DNA of 64,000 bases from Glebionis coronaria (Eukaryota; Streptophyta; Magnoliopsida; Asterales; Asteraceae): the NCBI GenBank assembly GCA_025667525.1, contig CM046882.1, positions 216,550,592 through 216,614,591 on the forward strand, written 5' to 3'. Each line of letters opens with the position of its first letter. Position 1 is the stretch's first letter. The notes under the pieces were generated by a model. The model was not told the origin of the DNA and searched no databases. It worked only from the letters and a program-made list of their open reading frames with translations. Position numbers and translations under genes: made by a program. This document shows positions 32,652 through 43,559 of this stretch, one piece after another.

Positions 32652-33146
32652 GACCATGGATGGTGGAAAGTAGCGCGACAAAAAGTGTTGAGTCATCTCA
32701 TCCCAAGTATGAATTGAATTCTTCGGAAGACGATCAAACCATTTTTCAGCATGGTGGGATAAGGTGTGTGGAAATAGGTGAAGGCGAAGAAAATCCATAG
32801 TAACCCCGGGCTACTTCATGCTTTGAGTAACGGTAATGAATTTGTCGAGATGTTTGTTGGCATCATCATCTGGCAATCCGCGAAATGGACAAGTATTTTG
32901 GACTTGTTGGATCATGTGATGCTTCAACGAAAACTCGAGAGCCGTGATTTGCGTCGGCGCAATCGGTCCTCCGCGTCCATTCATCGTAGGTTGACACAAC
33001 TCCTCCATTGTTCGATGTTCGGGTGGGGGAACATTGTTGTTGTTATTCATGTTGGGGTGGGGTGGATTATTGTTGTTGTGCACACCAGCCATACCTAAAT
33101 TTTCACAAGTCTCGGGCTCAGAATAAGTTGAAGATCTAGTACGCAT
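32652..33146 (-). pseudogene. Athila-like gag, 5' portion
   Basis: Starts MRTRSSTYSEPETC, with Asn-rich MNNNNNVPPPEHRTMEEL, then ALEFSLKHHMIQQVQ and FRGLPDDDANKHLDKF, the typical start of an Athila capsid. One TAG replaces a codon after TQSMK (about 32808), and the frame continues with LRLHLFPHTLSHHAEKWFDRLPKNSIHTWDEM and FLSRYFPPSMVT, where element F inserted. The gag continues at 10955. Expected role: capsid for particle assembly; not functional here. Confidence 0.8.
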
Positions 33147-33309
33147 ACACCTGCAAAAGAAAAAGAAAAAGATACCAAAGAAATAGAGAATATATATGTA
33201 CTTGTAAAAATAAAAATAAAAATATTTTTGGATTTTTGAAAATTGTTAATTTTTATGGATTTTTAACAATTTTTAAGCAAGAAAAATAACGTCCATGAGT
33301 GAACGGATC

Positions 33310-34797
33310 CCAAAATTCAACGCGTCTATCACAAAAAACCGTTAATCTTCACGAAAATAAACCAAACAGAACTTTATCCGGAATCTCAAATCCATCCCTT
33401 ATCCGGAATCTACCTCCTTTCTCTTATCTAGAATCCTGTTTCTGCCTATTATCCGGAATCACAACTTCACTATCCGGAATATAATCCTTCACTATCCGGC
33501 ATATGGGATTTCAACTGTTATCCGGAATTCGTCCTTGTGGTTTATCCGGAATCTGGTTTCCGTGTGCTTATCCGGAATCCCCCTTTACCCTTATCCGGAA
33601 TCCTGAGATGAAGCTCTTATCCGGAATCTCGTTCAGCCCCACTATCTGGAATGCGTATTTAATGAGTTATCCGGAATGTAGAACTGTCACCTTATCTGGA
33701 ATACCCACTAAAACAAGCTATCCGGAATCACTCTAGCTCTTATCCAGAATAAGTTTCGAATACTTATCCAGAATTTGGAGCTTAACCACTTATCCGGAAT
33801 TAGGTATTGAACCCTTATCCGGAATTCTCAAACGACTCCTTATCCAGAATAGGCTACTTAATGCTATTCGGAATCTGGCTTTGGAGCTTATACGGAATGT
33901 TATGGTTTTAAAGAACCCGAATAAGAAATTTAATAAGCACAATTCAAAAATAAGCTAAAAGCTAATAAGCACTCATCTAAAGACTTAACCAAATCAATTT
34001 TAAGAAAAAGCTATAAAACCAAAATTTAAAAACTTTTAAAAACACTAAATAATAAAAATATTTAGAAACAACTTTTTATAAAAATAACTTTTAAAAAACT
34101 TAATTAAATTTAAGAAAAACACAATAAGCTATAAAATCAATAAGCTAACACAATCATAAACATAAAAACATAACTATTAATCAAACAAGCATGACAATAA
34201 GCACATAAACATAAAGATTAAATCAAAACAAGAAAGGTAGAATGAGAGATTAATTAAAAAACTTGATTAAAATTAAAGATTCAACAACACAAAATTAAAC
34301 TTACTTAAATTAAAGGCAAGAATTTAAGGTGCAAGACAAGATAATTAAATGACATGAATTAAAATTGGAATAACTATTTTGTCAAGATAGTCAACACCTC
34401 CTAATGTGTCACAAGAAGGGTATTTATAGGTGATTAGGGAGGTTAGCATGTGTTGCTCCTTTCTTTCTTTTCTCATCTTTTCGTCTTCTAAATTCTTCGA
34501 CTTTTTCGACTTTGTCTCGGGATTATTTGAACTCGTCTTATAATTTCTTCATTTATTAGACTTGAGTTCTTCGACATCATTAAACTTTCGTCTTTAGACT
34601 TTTTCTTCGATAAATCTTCAGAATAGGTCTTGGACTTCCGTTCTTTTTGAACTCTTGATCTTTTGACTTCGTCTTTTGTCGTTTTCATCGATAAAAGCCC
34701 GTGAAAGCCCGTGTTTTCTTCCCTTTTCACAATTTGATCCTTAATCACAACAAAAACACAAACCATGCATAATTCCGACATTTACGACATAAAATAC
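33310..34797 (-). repeat. Probable 5' LTR and leader of Athila-like element E
   Basis: The minus strand has LTR-like architecture: a U3 rich in GTCGAAG/AAAGACG words (34500-34720), a TATA box CTATAAATACC (about 34419-34429), a T-rich R/U5, and the TCCGGA array. Edges are uncertain; the right edge is likely near 34790-34797 (minus TGTCGTAAATG or TGTATTTT). Near 33300 the minus strand reads TTTTGGGATCCGTTCAC, possibly a decayed primer-binding site. No second copy is in the window. Confidence 0.45.
33370..33900. repeat. Phased TATCCGGAAT motif array
   Basis: About 22 copies, roughly 14 perfect TATCCGGAAT and the rest one mismatch (TATCCAGAAT, TATCTGGAAT, TATTCGGAAT, TATACGGAAT), at a near-regular spacing of about 20-27 bp (mean near 24). 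Intervening spacers are unrelated in sequence. Open frames reading LSGI/YPES here are repeat artefacts. Confidence 0.9.
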
Positions 34798-35289
34798 ACG
34801 TTTTGACTTGGTTATTATTATAATTTAGTGGTAAAAGGATAAGTGTTTTCTTACTTATTAGGGCCTAAGCATATTCTTAAGTCCATTAAGATACTAAGAT
34901 TTGTTAAATGGGCTTATTGGGCTCATTTAGTCTTGGGCTAATGTTGCATGCGCTTGATTAGTCCATCAATAGTACTTTTTCATTTTATGTAAGTAATAGT
35001 CTAGGTTTTTCACATAAGCTTATTATTAGCTTATCCGTATTTAGTTACAAGCCTTAATAAAAGAATAAAACTCATAGTTTATTCTATTTGGAGTATCAAA
35101 TGAGATCTAGATTTGTTACAAGGTTGCATGCAAGTCATAAGCTTTAACATGACCTTATAACTCACGTCTATATTAAGTTATAGCTTATTAAGTTAAGTCA
35201 AAACTTATTTTTAGGTTGCATGTAGTTATAAGTGTCCCAAAATAAGATCTAGCTATGTACAAACCAAGAAACCAACTCATAAGTCCATG

Positions 35290-35985
35290 TATACATATAT
35301 AGCCCACGACTATAATTTAATCTTGGTGTTTCCAAGATGAGATTTTTAGCTAGTTTTGTGTCTTATAATTATTTATAAAGTCCAACATAATTATATAGGC
35401 TTATTGCATGTTTCCAAGGTTACCAAGAATCCAAGAAAACAACATATATCCCATGGCTATATTGTTTTCCCCCAAATGTTCCCATAAGATCTTGATGCTT
35501 GTTTTATGTTTATTAAGTTATGTTAAGTTCTTAACACTAGATCTAGGTTCTGCATAGACATGCATGTACATTTAAAATCCATCCAAGGACATATATAGCC
35601 CACGGCTATATTTTTACACATAAAGTCTTTTAGTGATTTTTAGTAGTCCATTTTACATGTATAAATATATATTCCCTTGTTTAAAACATAGTATATAAAT
35701 CATAGATTTCCATTTATTTATGTCGTGACCCTTTAGGTCAAGGTTTTTCATAGTTTTGAGTTACACAAGTTCACTTATGAGATTTATGATTATTAGTTAA
35801 CCAAAATCCTAAAAAGTGAGATTTGTAACCCATGGCTACATTTAAATTCATAAAATGATTCTTATGATTTTTAGTCAAGTTAAAACATAGAATACTAGTC
35901 ATAGGTTTCTTTATTAAAAGTTTTTAACCATGACTAATGGTATTCAATATATGCCGTGACCTTTAAGGTCATGGTTGTTATCAAA
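35290..35985. repeat. Series of six related palindromes
   Basis: A degenerate hairpin around a CCCAY-GG core recurs every 110-150 bp: ATAGCCcacGACTAT (about 35296), a TATAtCC/GGcTATA form nested in AAAACAA/TTGTTTT (about 35438-35470), TATAGCC/GGCTATA (about 35593), TGACC/AGGTCA (about 35725), TGTAaCC/GGcTACA (about 35830) and TGACCTttAAGGTCA (about 35955). Sequences between are diverged. Confidence 0.5.
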
Positions 35986-36062
35986 TCTTGATTTTTAACA
36001 AGTTTGTTACAGGTGTTTATAGGTGGATGTTGATGCATGTAAGTAAAAATGAAGAAGCATAA

Positions 36063-36245
36063 TGAGTAATACCTTTCTTACTAAAGTTACCAATGAAGAT
36101 CTTGAGGACAAAGGAGATTAGGGATCTAATCTTGATGATGATGAAAACCCTAACTATAACCAATTTGTGACCCTTAAGGATTCGGCTAGGGCTTGCTATA
36201 ATGATTCCAAAGGTAAAGATACTACTAAATCATATGTGTCTTAAA
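36063..36245 (+). pseudogene. Short coding-like remnant
   Basis: An ATG-led frame of about 60 codons with one internal TAG: MSNTFLTKVTNEDLEDKGD, stop, GSNLDDDENPNYNQFVTLKD and on to KSYVS. Its amino-acid composition looks protein-like, unlike the AT-rich flanks, but I recognise no family. AAG/GTAAAG near 36209 could be a splice donor. It could equally be chance. Confidence 0.2.
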
Positions 36246-37045
36246 GCTGTCTGATTTGAGAGAGAAAAGAGATGGGAGAATGAGATTAGATTTGCATGTG
36301 AGAATGAGTTGTGTGCGTGTGTTTTGGCTAAAAGGGGAGAGAGAAGGGCAAGGCAAAAGGCATGATTTCCTTGGTAAGAGAATACATGCCAAGTGTTGGC
36401 TTTCCCCATACAAGAAAACTCTTCTCCTTCCACCTAGGGGGTGCCGTGTAAGGCTAACCAAAAAGAGGAGTGGGCTTAGACTTAGGCTTGTGTTGGGCTT
36501 AGAACACAAAGAGTACATGATCTTGGGCTAGTCCAAGAAGGTTTAAGTATGCTTATAGTATGCATACATACATACACGGCTACATATACATTGTGTAGCA
36601 TGTTTCCCAACTTTGTTAAGTGTTGTATATACATAGTTAGTTCTACATCTCATTACTTGTTCTCCTAGTTTTTAAAGACATGGTTTAAGTTATGTAGTTA
36701 TTTACAACAAGGATGAATGTAAAAGTGTAAGTGCATAATGGACAAGTTCACACACATTTTATAGAAATATAACACATGAGAGAGTGTTCTAGGGTCATTG
36801 GGTGAAACTTTATTACATTCAATCATGGTAAAATCATGGATTTTACACCAAATATGAATCCAAACACCCAAAAATTTTGCGTTTTTGAGCGATCCAAGTA
36901 ACCCAAATCACTAACACGAATATGTAGATGATTTTGGTGAAGATCAAACCACAAAAACACCAAAAAAAAATTGGACGTGGGATTTAAAGATCAAGAACAC
37001 AAGAACTCTATATAATCAAACACATAAACAATACAATCATCCCAT

Positions 37046-37058
37046 GGCTCTTGATATT
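37046..37058 (-). other. Degenerate primer-binding site next to 37059 LTR
   Basis: Minus strand reads AAATATCAAGAGCC then ATGG, matching the primer-binding site of element D except for loss of the TTGG start. Confidence 0.5.
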
Positions 37059-37389
37059 TGTAAGATATTGTAAATCTTGCTTATGTTTAGAGAGAGAAAG
37101 AGATAGAAAGATGGTGAGAACACACATACTTTTAGAGAGAGAAAGTGAAAGAAAATACCTTCAACTATGTGAAAAAATAATAAGTAAACCACACTCTCCA
37201 TATAAGGAGAGGGTTTATATACCAAGCCTATAAGATGGGCTTGGGCTTACAATATTGGGTCGTCCATACATAACATGGATCGGGCCTTTCCTTGTTAGAT
37301 AATATAAAGTAACTAGACTACGAGCTACTACTTAATATATTTTCGGAGTGACCGAATCTTTCTAAACACGTAAAAACATATTTCTAACA
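37059..37389 (-). repeat. 5' LTR (331 bp) of a D-like element
   Basis: Minus strand starts TGTTAGAAATATG and ends CTTACA. Related to the LTR at 7191-7533 in the U3 start (about 45 bp, including CGGTCACTCC) and in layout: a TATA box (TATATAAA, minus) lies between hairpin AAACC-ACA-CTCTCC/GGAGAGGGTTT (about 37187-37216) and hairpin CCAAGCC/GGCTTGG (37222-37244). Confidence 0.6.
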
Positions 37390-40300
37390 CTTTCCTTAGA
37401 AACATGGGAACAAGGGAGAAAAAGAGAAGTTGGAGCAAATCAAGGAGGGGAAGGTCCCCAAGCGACAGATCTTCAACCTCTGATTCTAGAAATCACCATC
37501 CTAGGCGTCACAGAGAAAGCTACTCATCCTCGAAATCTTCTGACTATGGAAGAAAGCGTCGTAGAACATCACGACAACCAAGAAGGCGCAGTGATGAGGA
37601 ATGGTCCCTTCCATGGCATCACAAAAAGGAAATGCGTTCACAAAACGCATCATGACCTACACTAAGGATAAAAGAAGGCGCATGCCATCTAATTTCAAGA
37701 CATACGATGGCACAAATAGTCAAGACTATCACCTTAAAGTTTTTGAATCCTATGTAGGAATCAAGCATTGGTCTGAGCCTGTGTGGTGTCACATGTTCAA
37801 CTCCACGCTGGTAGGAAACACCCAAAACTGGTTCGACAGACTCTCCTGACGAAGTATCGATGGATTTAAGGAGCTACAAAAGCTTATCGTAGAAACTTCA
37901 ATCAGCAAAAGAAGTACGATAAGAGCCCAGTCTCAATCACAAAAGTCAAACAGAGACCAGACGAACCTCTGGAAGATTTCGTAGAGCGCTTCAAGACTGA
38001 GTGCAACCAAGTCAGGAATGCCTTGAAATTTTAAAAATCTCAAGCTTTGTGACAGGGATAACTAATCCAGACCTAATAAGGAAGCTAAATGATAGACCTC
38101 CTGAAACTTTCGACTGAGTAATGCGAAGGGTCAGGTCGTTTATCCAAGGAGAGGCGGCCACAGCAGATAGGAGACAAGCAGCCTCTGGCTATAAATTCGA
38201 AGATCGACCCAAAGCAGTCGAATAATCAGAATAATGGTCACAGCTTAGACTATGGAAGAACTCAGAAGATAGGACGCGATAATAAAAGTAAGTTTACTCT
38301 GTTGAAAATAACTTCAAGGAATATATTTTTTTCCGAAGGCTCGGACTTCCTGAAACCTCTTCCAATGACTGGTCCCATGGAGAAGTGTGATAACAATAAA
38401 CTCTGTGAATACCACAACGACAAAGGCCATGGAACAGACGAGTGCATACAACTAAATAAGCACATAGAGAGTCTGGTTAAGGCAGGGAAGCTAAATCATC
38501 TCATCATAGATTGAAGAAAAGGAGGAGACGCAAAAAAGAGCAACAACAAAAAACAGAAGGAAAAGCCCATAACTATCTACATGGTGCAAAGGGAAGAACG
38601 AGGTCCACAAGGAGAAACCAGGCAATAGGTTTCGCGCGGAACAAAAATTTCTGTTTCCCACCCTTACTGATGATAACTACAAGAAGGGGTCTCTGATGGT
38701 GAAACTAAATATGGGAAATCACGTCATCCATAAAAATTGCGTCGATGGATGGTCCATGGCGAACATACTAAACGAACATCGCTTCGCGTAACTACCAACA
38801 AATATAATAGGCGAGTTGTAGTTAATCACACCCATACTTATAGGGTTTAACAGGGAAAAAACTCGACCACTCGGACAACTTTGTATGCTTGTGACCATAG
38901 GAGACCAAGACCATTCAACGACTATGTGGATGGATTTCATGGTAGTACGGTCACAATCATCATATAGTGGCATTATCGGCCAACCACGTATCCTCGCAAT
39001 ATGCACCGTACCATCTACGACGCATGGCATGCTTAAATTCCGGGTGGAGAATGGAGTGGTCACAATCCACAATATTGACGAGAGCGAAGTAACCGTCAAC
39101 ACCTCCCTTTGAGGTGAAAAGCAGAAAAATGCCACGGGATTGCACGATGAAAATGGTATCACATGTAAGTTGCTAGCAGCAACAAAAAGACAAAACTCGG
39201 CAGATCGTAAAGGCAAACGGAAGAAAAGGGGTGCACTTCAAGGAGGGCGTGAAACGACTCAACCCCCGTGGGTCTTACTTTCAAAAAGATTCCTACAAAA
39301 AGAAGGACCTGATGCGTTCTTCATCCTCACGGACCAAGAGGAAGTTCAAATCGCGTATGACCTACACTTCGAGTTCACGTCCACAAGCAGTGAAGCTGTT
39401 CATGAAGCACTAATGGCAGGGCTGAGGTTGGATTTGCGAATGGGCATCCAAAATTTGGTGACGGATGTATACTCCCCATTGCTAGCAAATCGCGTATCAT
39501 AGAAGTGTGAGCCTAGAGGAGACAACTTGATCAGGTACACACAAAAGTAAGATTGATGACCCAAAATTTTAACAAATTTGAAATATTCGATGTCTTTGGA
39601 GAGTATAATGAGACGATGGAAGCCATGAATCGCATTGCATCTATTAACTGGGCACATCCACCTAAGCAAGTACTAATTGAGTTAGTCACGTGTAAATCAA
39701 TAAAGGAGGAAGCACTTACCTCCGTTGTAGAGAAATAAGGGCTTACATGGATGACTATGGTCATCAGCTACTTAGCCAACCGGATACTCCCCCAAAAGGA
39801 TAAGAGCGCCAGACGGATCCGAAAAACATTAAACAGTTAAGGATCTAGAACGGAATCTTCTACAAATAATCAGCCTCCAAATGGAGGTTGCATTATGTGG
39901 GACCGCGACAGGCGCGATGTATAATGGCAAGCGTACATAACAAGTTGTGTCAGGTCTAAACGAGCCCTAGACCCATGGTCAGCGAGGTCGCGCGCTTTGG
40001 GTATTACTGGCCAACCATGTACAAGGATGCACACAATGTGTCAGTAAAATCCCAGTTGTTCCAGAGCCGCATGGAAAGGCCAAGGCGTCAACCCCAGGGG
40101 TTGCTACACAACGCATCGTGAAGTAGGTCAGCGTCAACACCAGGGGTTGCTACCCAACGCATCGTGAAGTGGGTCGACTGGACAAGGACTTTTCTTTTCC
40201 CTTGCACAAAGAATAGATTCCCTTACAGCGGGCGTAGGCTATTTCACAAAACAAACTGAAGCTGCATTACTTCTGGCGACCACGAGTTAACTAGTAAACA

Positions 40301-40670
40301 GGTCGGGGAAGCAAAATTACGGCTGGTAGATTAGAAGGCGGGCATGGGATGCCTGCTATGGCAAAGCATTGTGTAGAACCAGGATCATAAACCAAGGTAA
40401 GGTAGTTTAGGGAAGGAATGAGCACGGTATTCCAGCACGTCTGTTCAAAGAAGGAGAGCTGGTATACCACAACAGAGAATCAGGATGTCTGCATAACATA
40501 CGGTCAACTGAGCCAGGATGGGTAGGACCGTATAGAGTTACAAAAGTAACAGAGCAAGGCGCATACAGGATATGCGACTAGGATGGTGGAGACTTAGGGC
40601 GCATGTGGAGGGACCACGAGCTTCAAAAGTGCCACCCTAGAGGTTATAGCATACACATGGATTCTTTTTA
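37390..40670 (+). pseudogene. Decayed Tat-like gypsy gag-pol remnant, RT and integrase core missing
   Basis: Pieces in order on the plus strand. A basic Arg/Ser-rich stretch starts at 37404. Capsid at 37600-37850 has FTKRIMTYTKDKRRRMPSNF, DGTNSQDYHLKVFE and WCHMFNSTLVGNTQNWFDRL. A knuckle-like tail at 38370-38514 has CEYHNDKGHGTDECIQL and LVKAGKLNHLI. Protease-like 38719-39112 has IHKNCVDGWSMANILNEH (active site normally V-D-G/T-G) and GIIGQPRI. RNase H-like 39280-39500 has ALMAGLRLDLRMGIQNL. An integrase C-terminal tail at about 40440-40640 has KEGELVYHNRE and WVGPYRVTKV. Reverse transcriptase and the DDE core were not found; many stops and frameshifts. Its 5' end abuts the LTR at 37389, so that element probably inserted into it. 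Confidence 0.7.
40085..40176. repeat. 46-bp direct tandem repeat
   Basis: Two adjacent units (40085-40130, 40131-40176) with GCGTCAAC(A/C)CCAGGGGTTGC and ACGCATCGTGAAGT, differing at few positions. Lies in the decayed pol interval of the Tat-like remnant. Confidence 0.9.
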
Positions 40671-41647
40671 GTTGTAGTCAGCTCCAAATAAATATGCATG
40701 TATTATTTTTCTTTTCAATATCTTATTAGGTTTTACTTTATTTTATTCCAAAAACTCGCAAGCATTAATAAAACGTCACGGTCCCTAGCTAATTGTTTAT
40801 ACACATGGTGTTATAAATTTAATATTCATATTTGGCCCTCCGACGTACATGTACTTATCATCTCCACGTGACATAATAGGATTGAGTTGAACTTACTAAT
40901 TAAACTTGTCACGGAAGAGGGATTCAACCCTAGTGGTCACGGATCAGGCATCCTTGCTAGACACCTTACTAATCAAGACGTTGGAGTAAGTTACACATTC
41001 CATACATTCTATGATGGACATGCAAAAGACACAGTGTGCACGTCTAGCAACATTCTGCCAAATTCAATGGCATCACTTATGGTAGTAGTGGCACGCCATA
41101 CGTAATGATATCTTACTCACCCATATGTTAATATGGGTACGCTTCATTAAAGGTACTCACACTAGGCGATTGAATTTGTAATTTCAAACACAAACAAACA
41201 TGCAAAAAAAAGCTATAAGACATTATGGCACAGTCTAATAGATACTCGCGAAGTAGTATAACAAATTGGAGAACATAAAAAAATATCTACAGCATTTACA
41301 TCAATGGTTACGACATTATGTTGGGATTTTACAAACAAGCTAATAAAGCTATATGGATCGGCCGTACCAAGAAAGGAGGAAAATTATAACAAGTCACTAG
41401 CGGATCGAGTTATCTTAATCCTATGAGGTAGGGGATTAGAGGAAGATATAGGATGTTGTTTCCACGCTCCCTCCATATCTTGCAAGATGCGCACATTTCA
41501 GGCTGAAATAGTGGGTACGCTAACAGCCACACCATCAGATCGGCATAGGTGCGCTAGTCCTAAACTGATTATAGTGCCCCTCGATTCAACGACTTTCCTC
41601 TTATCAGCACGTTTCACGTGACGTTTCAACACCTTGTCCAAGGAAAC
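40671..41647. other. No gene seen
   Basis: Downstream of the Tat-like integrase tail; likely its 3' region. It has A/T-rich and mixed sequence, a 72-codon frame at 40887-41105 with no recognisable domain, and no clear LTR. Element C inserts at 41648. Confidence 0.4.
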
Positions 41648-42104
41648 TGTTGGGACTTAATTATAAAAGTACCAAGTACCGTTAGTTTTGTACAAGTACC
41701 AATAGTATAGTGCGTACTGTTAGTATTAGTGCGGTACATGCTAAGTACCGGGTAAACTAAATGTAAGTACTGCTAGTATAGATAAGGAATGAAATATCTT
41801 TAGTATATATATGTTCTAGGTATATTGAGAGTATATCGTCTGTGATGTACTTATCTAAATAGAATATTCTAGGTGTTCCTTGCACTATATAAGGAATATA
41901 GGTATAATGAGTTTATTGTACCTTTTCCACTGTCGATTAATGAGAATTGAATAGTTAGAGTATTTTGTTGTTCTTCTTTTCATTCATAAGTTAGATTCCA
42001 AATAACTTATTAGAGTTTAGTAAGAGTCTCTCAAGTGCTCTAGTTTGTTTGCAAGCTATTGTGCAATCCTTAACAGGATCTCAGTCTATTCAAAGGGATC
42101 AACA
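41648..42104 (+). repeat. 5' LTR of copia C (457 bp)
   Basis: Begins TGTTGGGACTTAAT, ends GGGATCAACA. At least four family motifs between 41674 and 41776 (for example AAGTACCGTTAG at 41674, AAGTACCAATAG at 41694, AAGTACTGCTAG at 41765). The partner 3' LTR is not in the window. Confidence 0.75.
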
Positions 42105-42106
42105 AG

Positions 42107-42117
42107 TGGTATTAGAG
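42107..42117 (+). other. Primer-binding site of copia C
   Basis: TGGTATTAGAG, one C to T change from the tRNA-Met complement, two bases after the LTR end. Confidence 0.8.
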
Positions 42118-42175
42118 ATTGTTGAGAAACTCTAAATAAGAAGAACGAAACCCTAAACCTTCACACACAAAATTC

Positions 42176-43540
42176 ATATCATCTCAAACTGGTGACCATC
42201 CTCAGTTTGGAGATGACTTCCAAATCCCTGATCCTATACCGTAGCAACAACCTAAAGTTGTCCAAGATGCACCATTGGTTCCACCTCCACCACCTACACA
42301 AACTACATAAGTTATAGCTGCAACACCAACAACTACATCTTCTCCATAGACTCTGTCTGCTGTAAAACTTCCTATTCTCAAAAGTGACAACTATGAGACA
42401 TGGGCTATGCAGATAAAACATTATATGAAACACACAGATCACACTCTGTGGGAAGTTATTAAGAATGGTAATTCTCCCAAAAAGCTACACTGGTTACCAG
42501 ATGGTACATGTTATGCTTTCCCTACTGTCACTACTAAAGATATTCAGGCTGAGATCAAAGAAAGAAAGGCAAGAACTACCTTGGCTATGACACTCTCAAA
42601 AGATATTCTACCTAGCTTTCATCATTACAAATATGCAAAAGTTATGTAGGATGCAATCAAACTTAGATTTGGAGGAAACGACAAATCTAAGAAGATGAAG
42701 AAACTTGTGCTGAAACAAGCGTTTGATAACTTCACAATTTCCAGCGCAGAAGGGATCCATAAAGGTTATGAAAGGTTTAGTACACTGCTTATTCAATTAG
42801 AAATTCATGGACTAAAAATTCCCAATAAAGAAGCAAATCAAAAGTTCTTGAGAGGGGTTCCACCAGAATGGAAAGTAATGGCTATGCATTTCATTACAAG
42901 AGATGATTTGGATGTTACTCCATATGATCATCTCTATAATAATCTCAGAGTTTATGAGATGGATGCAAAAGGTACTGAGCAAACTAAAGCTCCTGTATCA
43001 AAGCCTCACTTGGATTTTGTGTTAGAAGAAACCAGCGGTACATACTACCAAAGTACCGCTAGTAGATCAAGTAGCAAAACATACTTCCAAGGTACCGTTA
43101 GTGGACCAACTAACAGTACTTACTTCCAAAGTACCGCCAACAATCCATCAATGATACATTCTCATTCTTTGTTGGTCAAGACAACATACCAAGGTTGACC
43201 TTTGATGATCTATTCCAGATAGATGATGATGATATTGAAGAGATGGATCTAAAGTGGCAAGCTGCTATGATATCTGTTAGATCCAATAGGCTCTTTATAA
43301 TGATTGGAAGAAAGATGAATGTTGATCCTAATGAACCATGAGGATATGATTAGTCAAAGGTTGAATGTTATAACTGTGGAAAGCTTGGACATTTTGCTAG
43401 GGAGTGCAAAATGGAGAAACAAGAAGGAAGCACTCAAGTGTCTAAGAGAAACAATAGATCCAGCCCTATTGTCATTGAAAGTGTCCCAAAAGGTGAGAGC
43501 AGAAGCCCATGGAGTCCAAAAGGTTACAGAGCATTGATCT
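42176..43540 (+). pseudogene. Copia C gag
   Basis: Capsid of the copia UBN2 type: VKLPILKSDNYETWAMQIKHYM (about 42360), LWEVIKNGN, LRFGGNDKSKKMKK, FTISSAEGIHKGYERFSTLL, FLRGVPPEWKVM. Then a Ser/Thr-rich linker containing three family DNA motifs (43051-43140; the codons read as STAS, GTVS, STAN), and a CCHC knuckle CYNCGKLGHFARECK (about 43372). Several in-frame stops, including one at about 42647 between KVM and DAIKLRFGG, and a frameshift near 43200. Open pieces: 42407-42649 and 42695-43198. Confidence 0.8.
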
Positions 43541-43559
43541 TAGTAGATGGTGTGGTCAA

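Larger units (their letters stand above)
34798..37045 (-). mobile_element. Interior of a second D-like minus-sense element, no gene seen
   Basis: Lies between the LTR-like unit of E and the LTR at 37059-37389. AT-rich with repeated words (TTGGGCT, CATATATAGCCCA). No convincing gene. The two overlapping frames near 36225-36530 on each strand show no domain. A series of hairpins lies at 35290-35985 and a short coding-like remnant at 36063-36245. It is probably the leader of the minus-sense element whose 5' LTR is at 37059. Confidence 0.4.

Noticed and set aside
33299..33736. Open frames reading repeated LSGI and YPES
   Set aside because: Products of reading through the TATCCGGAAT motif array; not a protein repeat.
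33370..33900. CRISPR-like regular repeat with unique spacers
   Set aside because: Repeat is only 10 bp, imperfect and in a plant retrotransposon; CRISPR arrays are prokaryotic with longer repeats.
36225..36531. Overlapping open frames on both strands (about 90-97 codons)
   Set aside because: Neither resembles a known family; opposite-strand overlap in a biased-composition stretch suggests chance.
38719..39216. 165-codon minus-strand frame
   Set aside because: Antisense to the Tat-like protease remnant on the plus strand, which has the recognisable motifs.
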